From NCBI RefSeq assembly GCF_000718255.1, contig NZ_JOFJ01000001.1, positions 186,001 through 250,000 on the forward strand: a stretch of DNA of 64,000 nt, given 5' to 3'. Under the pieces are notes generated by a model, which saw only the letters and a list, made by a program, of their open reading frames with translations, searched no databases and was not told where the DNA came from. This document shows positions 1-7,641 of the stretch, piece after piece. Source of the DNA: Spirillospora albida. GTDB taxonomy: Bacteria > Actinomycetota > Actinomycetes > Streptosporangiales > Streptosporangiaceae. The translations under genes were made by a program, and so were the position numbers. Within the stretch, counting starts at the first letter, position 1; every line of letters begins with the position of its first letter.

Positions 1-178
1 CCAGGTCGGCGTAGGTCTTGGCGCGATAGACGACGTCGATGCGCTCGGCATGCTCCTCCGGCGTGATGCGCCCCTCCGCGAGCGCCTCGCGCAGCCGGTC
101 GGCGACCCGGTCACGGTCGGCGTCCGATGCGCGCAGCGCCGGGGGCTCGGTGGCGGAGGATGGTTCGGGTAGGTTCAC
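1..178 (-). CDS. DUF1707 domain protein, N-terminal part (runs off the window)
   Basis: Partial gene; only the first 59 codons lie in the window and the 3' end is cut off. Reading from a GTG at 178, the protein contains LRASDADRDRVADRLREAL followed by an EGRITPEEHAERID segment, the hallmark of the actinobacterial DUF1707 (SHOCT-like) domain. Such domains usually sit at the N-terminus of small membrane or regulatory proteins of unknown function. Only a weak GGGCGG lies before the GTG, so the start is tentative. A strong hairpin at 230-258 separates it from the upstream gene, so it probably has its own promoter. Confidence 0.75.
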   Translation of the reverse strand, partial: MNLPEPSSATEPPALRASDADRDRVADRLREALAEGRITPEEHAERIDVVYRAKTYADL

Positions 179-229
179 CCGCCCATCATCGCAAACGCGA
201 TAGGTCTCGAAAAAGGCCCAGAGACGAAG

Positions 230-258
230 AACCCCCGTCCGTTTTCCGGACGGGGGTT
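230..258. terminator. Perfect hairpin terminator
   Basis: ACCCCCGTCCG pairs exactly with CGGACGGGGGT around a 5-nt TTTTC loop, and the outer A/T pairs extend the stem. It lies about 20 bp beyond the stop of the minus-strand gene at 280-1476 and before the DUF1707 gene. The T run after the stem on the plus strand and the short TTCTT on the minus strand suggest it can act in both directions. It most likely ends the long minus-strand transcript. Confidence 0.85.
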
Positions 259-279
259 TCGAGTGCCGGCCGGCGGCCG

Positions 280-1476
280 TCAGGCGTCGGGCCGGCAGAC
301 CAGGCAGGGGGTGCAGCCGCGGGCCTTCGCCTCGGCGCGGGACAGGGCCTCCAAGTCGTCCGCCTCGTCACCGATGTCCTCGATGAGGGCGCAGTCGGTG
401 CGGTGGTAGCGCTTCGTGCCGCTCAGGATCCGGACCTGGGGGTCTTCGGCGCCCCCGGCGCCGTCGTCGGCGGCCTCGTCGGGCGCGTCCCCGCCGGGCG
501 TGGGCTGCACGGGTTCGGAGGCGGCGTCCTGTTCGTTCTCGTCCGGCTCGCCCGTGGCCGGCGCGTAGTCGGCGTCAGCGGGCTTCTCGTCCGCGGCCGC
601 GACATCGGAGTCCGGCGCGGTGCTCCGCGGCCCGTCCGTGGCCGTGGAGCTCTTCCAGGGAGACTCCGCCACCGTCTCGGAGGACGCCCAGAGGGGCTCG
701 GGGGTGTCCTCGCGGTCCGGCTCGGCCGACTTGCGGAAGATCTCCGTGGGACGGGCGTCCTCGGGCGCTCCGGACGGGGCCGGGGACGGCTTCGCCAGGC
801 CCGCCAGGCCGCCGGGGCCCTCCGCGCCCGCCTCCAGGTCGACCCGGGTCACCTCGGACGGCTTTCCGGACACCTTCTCGGACGCCTGCTCGCGGGCCGC
901 CGGGACCGACACCGCGGCGCGCGCCGCCAGGGCGGTGTCGGGCATGCAGGCGGTGCAGGGGCTGAACCCCTCCTCCTTGGCCTCCGCGTACGTCAGCTCC
1001 TCGGTGTCGCGGCCGGCGAGCTGCCGGCACGTGTCGAGGTGGTACCGCTTGCGGCCGCGGACGACGAACACCAGCGCGTCGTCGGGGACGTCGGCGGGCA
1101 GCGCGGGGATCTCCACCGCGTCGTCGGCCGGGACCGCGGGCTTCTCCGCGCCTTCGGCGGGCTTCGGCCCGGCGGACTTGCCGGGCGCCGGCCGGGACGC
1201 CTTCGCGGGCGGCGGCAGCACCGCCTTCGCGGACTTCTTCCGCTTCCTGGCCCTGGCCGGGGCCGGAGAGGCACCCGACCCGAACAGCTCCTTGCGGCGC
1301 AGGAACACCCCGATGGCCAGGCACAGCGCGGACACGATGCTGACGGCGATCGATATGTAGATCACGGTCAGGGCGTCCAGCCCGAAGATCGCGGCGCTGT
1401 CCCCGTTACCGGCGACGATGCCGGCGACCAGCAGGGCGATCGCCACCACCACGAGCACGCCACTCAGGATGATCAC
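280..1476 (-). CDS. Membrane protein with two Ada-like metal-binding modules
   Basis: A 398-residue protein of unknown function. Two hydrophobic helices (about residues 2-22 and 35-59) are followed by a basic stretch and long Pro/Ala/Glu-rich linkers. Two similar modules follow: RKRYHLDTC...PCTAC (H146, C150, C174, C177) and TKRYHRTDC...PCLVC (H358, C362, C391, C394). Each has YH-x3-C, an L-x3-EA-x3-G stretch and PCxxC, resembling the Zn-binding fold of Ada-type proteins, with His in place of the first Cys. The GTG start has GGGAGAG about 8 nt upstream. It follows wag31 after 184 bp. The two-helix anchor and zinc-site prediction come from the sequence; any link to polar growth is inference. 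Confidence 0.8.
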   Translation of the reverse strand: MIILSGVLVVVAIALLVAGIVAGNGDSAAIFGLDALTVIYISIAVSIVSALCLAIGVFLRRKELFGSGASPAPARARKRKKSAKAVLPPPAKASRPAPGKSAGPKPAEGAEKPAVPADDAVEIPALPADVPDDALVFVVRGRKRYHLDTCRQLAGRDTEELTYAEAKEEGFSPCTACMPDTALAARAAVSVPAAREQASEKVSGKPSEVTRVDLEAGAEGPGGLAGLAKPSPAPSGAPEDARPTEIFRKSAEPDREDTPEPLWASSETVAESPWKSSTATDGPRSTAPDSDVAAADEKPADADYAPATGEPDENEQDAASEPVQPTPGGDAPDEAADDGAGGAEDPQVRILSGTKRYHRTDCALIEDIGDEADDLEALSRAEAKARGCTPCLVCRPDA

Positions 1477-1660
1477 AGGGTCTCTCTCCCTCGTTCAACA
1501 CACCGCTCGGCCCCGGGCCGTCGTACCGGCCCGGTGGGCGACGCCACAGTACTCCCCGGCCGGCCCGCGGCGCGGGCGGCCACCGGCCCGCCGCCGGGAT
1601 GGCGGCGATGCCATCCCCGGCGCGGCGAACGGGAAGACACTATCGCCTGCGGTGCCCCGC

Positions 1661-2551
1661 TCAGCGCCGGTCGTGCGGCGGATTGTCCCCGCCGGAGTGG
1701 AACGCACCGGTCGCCGAGTGCTGCACCTGCTGGGTGTGCTCGGCGGGTGACGGGAACGGGGACGGGCCGGCGGTGCCGTTGCGGTTCTCCGCGTGCGGCA
1801 GCGCGTTCTGCGGACCCGCCTGGGGAGCGCCCTGCGGGCCGGCCGGGACGGCGGCGAACGCGCCGGTCTCGTTGCTGCCCGCCTCGAGGTCGCGCAGCTG
1901 GCCCTCCAGATAGAGCTTCAGCCGGCTGCGGTACTCGCGCTCGAACGCGCGCAGGTGGTCGACCTCGCGCTCCAGTTCCTCGCGCTGCTGCACGAGCGAG
2001 CCCATGACCTGGCGGTGCCGCTCCTGGGCGTCGCGGTCGAGGGCCTCGGCGCGGGACCGGGCCTCGCTGACGATCTGGTCGGCCTGCCGGCGGGCCTTGC
2101 CGAGGATCTCCTCGGCCTCGCGGCGGGCGCGGCCCAGCGTCTCGTCGGCCTCGCGGCGCGCGTCCGCGATCGCCTGGTCGGCGGTCTGCTGCGCGAGCGC
2201 GAGGACGCGGGCGGCGGTGTCCATGTTGTCCTCGCCCGAGGGGGCGGAGCCCATGCCGAGGCCGCCGAGGATCGGCTCGGGCTCGGGCTGCGGCTGGGGC
2301 TCGGGCCGCGGCGGCTCGGGCATCTTCTGGATGTCCGGCTTCGGCTCCACGATGGGCGCCGCCATGGCGGGGACCTTGCCGCGCAGGCATTCCGCCAGCT
2401 TGGCCCGCAGCTCCTCGTTCTCCTGGATGAGGCGGTCGAGCTCCGACTCGACCTCGTCGAGGAAGGCGTCCACCTCCTCCTCGTCGTACCCCGGCCTCAG
2501 CCTGGTGGTACTGAACTGCTTGTTCCGCACGTCTGCGGGTGTCAGCGGCAT
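1661..2551 (-). CDS. wag31: DivIVA/Wag31 polar growth scaffold
   Basis: A 296-residue DivIVA-family protein. The N-terminal lipid-binding domain (about residues 1-60) has MPLTPADVRNKQFSTTRLRP and GYDEEEVDAFLDEVE. A Pro/Glu-rich linker (about 70-100) leads into a long coiled coil (about 115-225) rich in ADQAIADARREA-type heptads, then a flexible tail. In actinobacteria this protein recruits the polar cell wall machinery and is essential. It closes the ftsZ-pgeF-yggS-sepF-yggT-wag31 series, a standard arrangement. Length and domain order are typical. Confidence 0.95.
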   Translation of the reverse strand: MPLTPADVRNKQFSTTRLRPGYDEEEVDAFLDEVESELDRLIQENEELRAKLAECLRGKVPAMAAPIVEPKPDIQKMPEPPRPEPQPQPEPEPILGGLGMGSAPSGEDNMDTAARVLALAQQTADQAIADARREADETLGRARREAEEILGKARRQADQIVSEARSRAEALDRDAQERHRQVMGSLVQQREELEREVDHLRAFEREYRSRLKLYLEGQLRDLEAGSNETGAFAAVPAGPQGAPQAGPQNALPHAENRNGTAGPSPFPSPAEHTQQVQHSATGAFHSGGDNPPHDRR

Positions 2552-2600
2552 GTTCGTCTCCTTGGCGCGCTTGGAGTCTGTCCCAAAGGACGGTATCCGA

Positions 2601-2891
2601 TCAGAGCTCCCGTACGAAGATGATCATGACCCAGACCACGAGGAAGAGGACGGTGAAGCTGAGGTCCAGCGACACGTTACCCAGCCGCACGGGCGGGATG
2701 AAACGCCTGAGCAGTTTCAGTGGCGGATCGGTGACCGTGTAGATCGCCTCGGCGATCACGAGCACCACCCCGGTCGGCTTCCACTGCCGGGCGAAGGACT
2801 GCAGGATCTCGAGGATCAGCCTCCCGATCAGGAAGAGGAGGAACAGATACAGGACGATCTGCAGTATCTCACCAACGATGTTCACGGACAC
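2601..2891 (-). CDS. YggT family membrane protein
   Basis: A 96-residue protein with two hydrophobic regions (about 8-28 and 73-93) flanking a TDPPLKLLRRFIPPVRLGNVS segment, the conserved core of the YggT/Ycf19 family. In other organisms the family is linked to osmotic tolerance and to thylakoid or nucleoid organisation; its role in actinobacteria is not settled. It lies 15 bp downstream of sepF and upstream of wag31, the usual place, so it is co-transcribed with division genes. Confidence 0.93.
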   Translation of the reverse strand: MSVNIVGEILQIVLYLFLLFLIGRLILEILQSFARQWKPTGVVLVIAEAIYTVTDPPLKLLRRFIPPVRLGNVSLDLSFTVLFLVVWVMIIFVREL

Positions 2892-2906
2892 TCTCGCATG
2901 TTGCTG

Positions 2907-3452
2907 TCAGCTCTGGTTGAAGAAGCCTCGTTCTGCCATCCGGGCCTTGTCCTCCGCCGTCACCTCCACGTTGGCGGGCGACAGGAGGAACACCTTGTTC
3001 GTAACACGCTCGATGCTCCCGTGCAGGCCGAACACGAGACCCGCCGCGAAGTCGACGAGACGCTTGGCGTCGCTGTCGACCATCTCGGTCAGGTTCATGA
3101 TCACCGGTGTGCCCTCCCGGAAGTGCTCCCCGATGGTCCTCGCCTCGTTGTAGGTCCTGGGATGCAGCGTAGTGATGCGCGCAAGGTCGGTGGTACCGGA
3201 CTCGTAGAGTGCCACGGAACGCCGCTCCTGCGCGGACGCGCCGTGATGATCGCGATCGCGGTCCGCGGCGTCCTCCGCTCGGGTAAGCTGGCCGCCGGAT
3301 TCGTCCTCACGGCGGCGCCCCGGAGCGGTGTCGGGCTCCTCGTCGTACAGCTCGTACTCGTCCTCTTCGTCGTACCTGCCGTACTTGTCGTCGTAGCGGT
3401 CGTCCTCCACAAGGCCGAGGTAGACCGCCATCTTGCGCATCGCGCTGGCCAT
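2907..3452 (-). CDS. sepF: SepF, cytoplasmic FtsZ membrane anchor
   Basis: A 181-residue protein that tethers FtsZ to the membrane at the septum. It begins MASAMRKMAVYLGLVEDD, an amphipathic membrane-targeting helix, followed by an Asp/Glu/Tyr-rich linker. The C-terminal SepF domain includes RITTLHPRTYNEARTIGEHF, PVIMNLTEM and the glycine-rich DFAAGLVFGLHGSIERV. The ATG at 3452 is chosen because it begins the canonical N-terminus and has GGAGGGG about 6 nt upstream; the reading frame stays open to 3620. It probably binds the DDLDVPDFLK tail of the FtsZ encoded nearby. Confidence 0.95.
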   Translation of the reverse strand: MASAMRKMAVYLGLVEDDRYDDKYGRYDEEDEYELYDEEPDTAPGRRREDESGGQLTRAEDAADRDRDHHGASAQERRSVALYESGTTDLARITTLHPRTYNEARTIGEHFREGTPVIMNLTEMVDSDAKRLVDFAAGLVFGLHGSIERVTNKVFLLSPANVEVTAEDKARMAERGFFNQS

Positions 3453-3555
3453 ACGCCCCTCCGTGTCCCGTGGCCGCGGCACCCGGCGCGCCCTGCGCCG
3501 CTGGACTGGTCCCTCTGCGTGGGCCCGCGTTCCGGCAGGTACCACTGGGGGGACA

Positions 3556-4278
3556 TTACCTGACGATTGACCGCCTGCCCCCGAGCAACGCCGTACCGAT
3601 CCGCAGGTGTGTCGCGCCACACGCGATCGCCTGCTCCAGATCGCCGCTCATCCCCGCCGACACCATGGTCGCGGACGGGTGCGTCCCGCGCACCTCATTT
3701 GCGATCCCGGCGAGCCGCGCGAACGCGGGCGCGGGATCGGCTCCGAGCGGCGCGACGGCCATCACACCGCCCAGCTCCAGGGCGTCCGCCTCGGCGATCG
3801 CGTCGGCGAGGGCGGGCACGTCCCCGGGCGCGGCCCCGCCCCGGCCCGCGGCCTCCTCCGGATCGAGCGACACCTGGACGAGACAGCGCAGCGTCCGCCC
3901 GGCGCGCACCGCCGCGCCCGAAAGGGCCGTCACCAGCCGGGCCCGGTCGACCGAATGCACGACGTCCGCGTAGGCCGCGACCGAGCGCGCCTTGTTCGTC
4001 TGCAGGCTCCCGACGAAGTGCCACGTGAGCGGCAGGTCGGCGCACTCGGCGGCCTTCGGCCCGGCCTCCTGGTCGCGGTTCTCGCCGACCTCGGTGAGGC
4101 CGAGTTCGGCCAGCAGCCGCACATCGGACGCGGGGAACGTCTTCGTCACCGCGATCAGGGTGACCTCTCGCTCGTCCCGGCCCGCGACGGCGCAGGCCGC
4201 CGCGATCCGCGCGCGGAGGTCGGCGAGGTTCCCGGCGAGTTCCACGCGGCGCTCGTCGGGAGTCAGGGGTGCGGTCAC
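3556..4278 (-). CDS. YggS/PROSC-type PLP homeostasis protein
   Basis: A 240-residue alanine-racemase-fold protein that binds pyridoxal phosphate and keeps its free level in balance; no enzymatic activity is established for the family. The PLP lysine lies in LIAVTKTFPASDV, followed by GENRDQEA and WHFVGSLQTNKAR, both diagnostic. The phosphate-binding MSAGMSGDLEQAIACGATHLRIGTALLG lies near the end. Its start overlaps the pgeF stop by 4 bp, so the two are translationally coupled. Confidence 0.94.
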   Translation of the reverse strand: MTAPLTPDERRVELAGNLADLRARIAAACAVAGRDEREVTLIAVTKTFPASDVRLLAELGLTEVGENRDQEAGPKAAECADLPLTWHFVGSLQTNKARSVAAYADVVHSVDRARLVTALSGAAVRAGRTLRCLVQVSLDPEEAAGRGGAAPGDVPALADAIAEADALELGGVMAVAPLGADPAPAFARLAGIANEVRGTHPSATMVSAGMSGDLEQAIACGATHLRIGTALLGGRRSIVR

Positions 4279-5132
4279 GCGTCTTCCTCGAGCCAGATGT
4301 AGCCGGCGAAGCGGCCGGTGCGGCCGTCGCGGCGGTAGGAGAAGAGGCCGGGCGTCTCGATGGTGCAGCGCGGGTCGACGCGCACACCGGTCACGCCCGC
4401 CGCGGCGAGCTGCCGGACGATCCCGGCCCGGATGTCGAGCCCCGGCGTCCCCCGCGCCGTGGTCGCGTACGCGGCGGGCACGACTGCGGCGACCTCGTCC
4501 CGCATGGCGGCGGGCACCTCATAGCATCGGCCGCAGGCGGCGGGCCCGATCGCGGCCGTCATCCGCTCGGGGCGGGCTCCCCGCTCCGCCATGGCCTTGA
4601 CCAGCGCGGGCACGACTCCGGCCGCGGTTCCCGGCCGCCCGGAATGCGCGGCCCCCACCACCCCGGCGACGGGGTCGGCGAGGAGCACGGGCGCGCAGTC
4701 CGCGACGAGCACGGCCAGCACCAGCCCCGGCACAGTGGTGACCACCGCATCGGTCTCGGCCACCCCCGCACCGGGAACCACCCGAGCGTCGGAAGCGCCC
4801 CCGAACCCGTCGGTCGCACCGGAGACGGGGGGCGCGGTGGGACCGGCGGCCGTGCCGCCGTCGGGGGCGGGGGGGCGGTCTGTTTCGTTCGGGGGCGTGG
4901 GGGTGGTGACGAAGGCTACGTTCGCGCCGTGGATCTGGTGCATCCAGACCGTGCGGGCCGGGTCCACGCCGAGGGCGGCGGCGGCGCGGTGGCGGTTGGC
5001 GCGGACGGCGGCCGGGTCGTCACCGACCGCGCCGCCGAGGTTGAGGGAGTCGTAGGGGGCCGTGCTCACGCCGCCGGCGCGGCCGGTGAAGGCGGCGCCG
5101 ACGCCGTCGCCCAGGGCGACGGTGGTGATCAC
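4275..5132 (-). CDS. pgeF: Laccase-domain peptidoglycan editing factor (YlmD/YfiH)
   Basis: A 285-residue multicopper-oxidase-fold protein of the YfiH family; E. coli YfiH helps keep L-Ser out of the peptidoglycan stem peptide. Metal-ligand motifs are visible: MHQIHG, LVADCAPVLL and GAAHSGRPGTAAG. A Pro/Thr-rich stretch of about 45 residues (about 80-125) between the first His motif and the TDAVVTT segment is longer than usual. The GTG start overlaps the ftsZ stop (GTGA), and its own end overlaps yggS by 4 bp. Confidence 0.92.
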   Translation of the reverse strand: MITTVALGDGVGAAFTGRAGGVSTAPYDSLNLGGAVGDDPAAVRANRHRAAAALGVDPARTVWMHQIHGANVAFVTTPTPPNETDRPPAPDGGTAAGPTAPPVSGATDGFGGASDARVVPGAGVAETDAVVTTVPGLVLAVLVADCAPVLLADPVAGVVGAAHSGRPGTAAGVVPALVKAMAERGARPERMTAAIGPAACGRCYEVPAAMRDEVAAVVPAAYATTARGTPGLDIRAGIVRQLAAAGVTGVRVDPRCTIETPGLFSYRRDGRTGRFAGYIWLEEDA

Positions 5133-6565
5133 TTCAGGAAGTCGGGGACGTCGAGGTCGTCGGGGTCCTCGAACACCACGGGACGGCGGCGCTCGCCGGT
5201 GGCGGGGCCGCCGTCGCTCTCGCCGGCGTGGACCCGGGACGGGGGCGACTCGGCGGACGGCCGCGGCGCGGGCGCCCGGCCGCCGCCGGAGCCCTGCTCG
5301 CCGGAGGGGGCGGGCCGGGACTCCTCGCGGGCGCTCTCGTCGCGTCCGGGGGGGTCGTTCCGGGCGGGCGGTGCCTGGTCCTGCGAGGGCGCCGGCGGGC
5401 GCTCCGGCTCGGACCGCTGCTGCGGCGGGGCCGGGGCCTGCGGCTGCGCGGCGGCGGCCTGCGCCACCGACTGCTGCGGCACCGGCTGCTGCGGGGCGGC
5501 CTGGTCGGAGCTTCGGACCCGGCTCGGGATGGGGTTGGCGGGCGCGGCGGGCGGCGGGACCGGGCGGGGCGGCGGGGGCACCCGCTTGACCTCGGGTTCG
5601 GGCGCGGGCTTGCTGGGGCCGCCCTCGTCGAATCCGGCGGCGATCACCGTGACGCGGACCTCGTCGCCGAGCGCGTCGTCGATGACCGCGCCGAAGATGA
5701 TGTTGGCGTCGGACGCGGCGGCGTTGGACACCAGCTGCGCCGCCTCGTTGATCTCGAACAGGCCGAGGTCGGAGCCGCCGGAGATGGACAGCAGGACACC
5801 GTGGGCGCCGTCGATGCTGGCCTCCAGCAGGGGGCTGGAGATCGCCATCTCGGCGGCGGCGACGCTGCGGTCGTCGCCGCGCGCGGAGCCGATGCCCATG
5901 AGGGCGGACCCGGCGCCGGACATGACGGACTTCACGTCGGCGAAGTCGAGGTTGATCAGCCCCGGCGTTGTGATCAGGTCGGTGATGCCCTGGACACCGG
6001 ACAGGAGCACCTGGTCGGCGGCCTTGAAGGCGTCCAGGACGCTGACCTGACGGTCGGAGATCGACAGCAGCCGGTCGTTGGGGATCACGATGAGGGTGTC
6101 GACCTCGTCGCGCAGCGTCTCGATGCCGGCCTCGGCCTGCATCGCGCGGCGCTTGCCCTCGAAGCTGAACGGACGCGTGACCACGCCGATCGTGAGGGCG
6201 CCGAGGGAGCGAGCGATGTTCGCGACGACGGGGGCGCCGCCGGTGCCGGTGCCGCCGCCCTCACCGGCGGTGACGAAGACCATGTCGGCCCCCTTGAGGA
6301 CCTCCTCGATCTCCTCCCGGTGGTCCTCGGCGGCCTTGCGGCCGACATCGGGGTTCGCGCCGGCGCCGAGCCCGCGCGTGAGCTCCCGGCCCACGTCGAG
6401 CTTCACATCGGCGTCACTCATCAGCAGCGCCTGGGCGTCCGTGTTGATCGCGATGAACTCGACGCCCTTGAGTCCCTCCTCGATCATCCGGTTGACGGCG
6501 TTGACGCCGCCGCCGCCGATGCCGACGACCTTGATGACCGCGAGGTAGTTCTGCGGTGCTGCCAC
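5129..6565 (-). CDS. ftsZ: FtsZ, tubulin-like division GTPase
   Basis: A 478-residue FtsZ that forms the cytokinetic ring. The GTP-binding T1 loop reads GIGGGGVNAVNRM, the tubulin signature GGGTGTGGAP is intact, and the T7 loop is NLDFADVKSVM. After the globular core (about residue 315) comes a disordered Pro/Gln/Ala/Ser-rich linker of about 150 residues, then the C-terminal peptide DDLDVPDFLK, which usually binds SepF. The GTG at 6565 gives the canonical AAPQNYLAVIKVVG start; the frame is open to 6700 but that extension is not family-like. A 386-bp upstream gap holds its own promoter region. Confidence 0.97.
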   Translation of the reverse strand: MAAPQNYLAVIKVVGIGGGGVNAVNRMIEEGLKGVEFIAINTDAQALLMSDADVKLDVGRELTRGLGAGANPDVGRKAAEDHREEIEEVLKGADMVFVTAGEGGGTGTGGAPVVANIARSLGALTIGVVTRPFSFEGKRRAMQAEAGIETLRDEVDTLIVIPNDRLLSISDRQVSVLDAFKAADQVLLSGVQGITDLITTPGLINLDFADVKSVMSGAGSALMGIGSARGDDRSVAAAEMAISSPLLEASIDGAHGVLLSISGGSDLGLFEINEAAQLVSNAAASDANIIFGAVIDDALGDEVRVTVIAAGFDEGGPSKPAPEPEVKRVPPPPRPVPPPAAPANPIPSRVRSSDQAAPQQPVPQQSVAQAAAAQPQAPAPPQQRSEPERPPAPSQDQAPPARNDPPGRDESAREESRPAPSGEQGSGGGRAPAPRPSAESPPSRVHAGESDGGPATGERRRPVVFEDPDDLDVPDFLK

Positions 6566-6707
6566 GACGAGGGGCCTTTCCGCTCGCTCTATCCGACCCG
6601 GCCGGTCCGGTCTGCCGACCGTGCCGCCGCGGTGTTTCCCGACCTGTGTGCATGTGTGCGAGCCGGGGCGGTCCCGGTCAACCGACCCGGCCCATCCCAA
6701 CCCTCAC

Positions 6708-6736
6708 CCTCAACTTGAGGCTTACAGTTATGTCAA
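6708..6736 (-). promoter_or_regulatory. ftsZ upstream element: TTGACA box plus inverted repeat
   Basis: Within the 386-bp gap between ftsQ and ftsZ (6566-6951), read on the minus strand, TTGACA (6731-6736) is followed 17 bp later by the perfect inverted repeat CCTCAACTTGAGG (6708-6720). The TTGACA fits a -35 box, but no good -10 is evident; at 17-bp spacing the hexamer is TTGAGG. The repeat would overlap the polymerase site and could be an operator. I saw nothing else specific in this gap. Confidence 0.5.
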
Positions 6737-6951
6737 CCTGAGGACTGATACGGACAGTAGGGCGGCCTTACCGCCAGGGTCAACTAACCTCCCCCGAACT
6801 CCACCGGCGTGTCGCACTGGGGACGAGTTGCCCTGGTTGGCGAAGGACGACCCGCCGCGGGCGAAGCCCCCGGCGGCTGTCCATCCGTCCGACCTTCCTC
6901 CAGCGTGCCCCATCGGGCGACGGGAAGCGCCGCGACACACGCACGGGACCC

Positions 6952-7641
6952 TCACTGGGTCTTGACGACCTCGGGCGCGGACACGTCCACGGTGCGCAGC
7001 GCGCGGCCCGCCGCCGTGCGCCGCAGCGCGTCCAGCAGACGGATCTTCTCGGCCGCGCGCTCCGGCGGCCCCCACCGCACCGTCGGCCCGCCGGCGAGGT
7101 GCAGGGTCACGTCCGCGCGGTCGGTCGCCTCCACCGCGGCGACCTGGCCGCGCAGCGGTCCGGGCAGGTCCGTCAGCACCCGCAGCGCCGACAGCGTCGC
7201 CGGATCGGACGGGCCGGGCGCGGCGACGGTGAGCGTCGGCAGCCCCGGCGAGCGGGCCGTGCCGTCCGCCACCGTGACCCCGTGCCGGTCGATCCGGTGG
7301 TACCGGCCGGCGCGCAGGAACACCGCCACCGGAACGCGCTCGCGCACCGTGATCCGGACGGTGGTCGGCCACCGCCGCTCCACCGCCGCCGACTCGACCT
7401 CCCGCAGGCGCTCGACCCGGGCCTCGACGCCGCCGGTCCCGAGCCTGGCCATCGGCCGCCCGAGCCGGACCCCGGCGGCGGCCAGGACCCGGTCCCGTGA
7501 CGCCAGTTCCGTCCCCGCCACCTCGACGGTCCGGACGACGAGCAGCCGCGACCCGAGCAACACCCAGGTCACGGCGCCGAGGACGCCGAGCACCAGGAGG
7601 GTGACGAACGCCACCTTCCACCGGCCGGCCCCCGCGCTCAT
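6952..7641 (-). CDS. ftsQ: FtsQ, divisome bitopic protein
   Basis: A 229-residue single-pass protein: short cytoplasmic tail, one membrane helix (about residues 9-29), then a POTRA domain beginning VRTVEVAGTELASRDRVLAAAGV, followed by an FtsQ beta domain (VRITVRERVPVAVFLRAGRYHRID). It links early and late divisome proteins through the FtsQ-FtsL-FtsB-type complex. The ATG at 7641 overlaps the murC stop by 4 bp. It is the last gene of the mraZ-led run before the ftsZ promoter gap. Confidence 0.92.
   Translation of the reverse strand: MSAGAGRWKVAFVTLLVLGVLGAVTWVLLGSRLLVVRTVEVAGTELASRDRVLAAAGVRLGRPMARLGTGGVEARVERLREVESAAVERRWPTTVRITVRERVPVAVFLRAGRYHRIDRHGVTVADGTARSPGLPTLTVAAPGPSDPATLSALRVLTDLPGPLRGQVAAVEATDRADVTLHLAGGPTVRWGPPERAAEKIRLLDALRRTAAGRALRTVDVSAPEVVKTQ

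Noticed and set aside
1477..1660. GC-rich inverted stretches between wag31 and the Ada-like protein gene, as a terminator
   Set aside because: Many short complementary stretches occur by chance at this GC content and none forms a clean long stem; not called.
4515..4780. The long linker in pgeF as a frameshift or inserted element
   Set aside because: The frame is continuous, both flanking motifs are intact and the Pro/Thr/Gly-rich composition fits a simple low-complexity linker.
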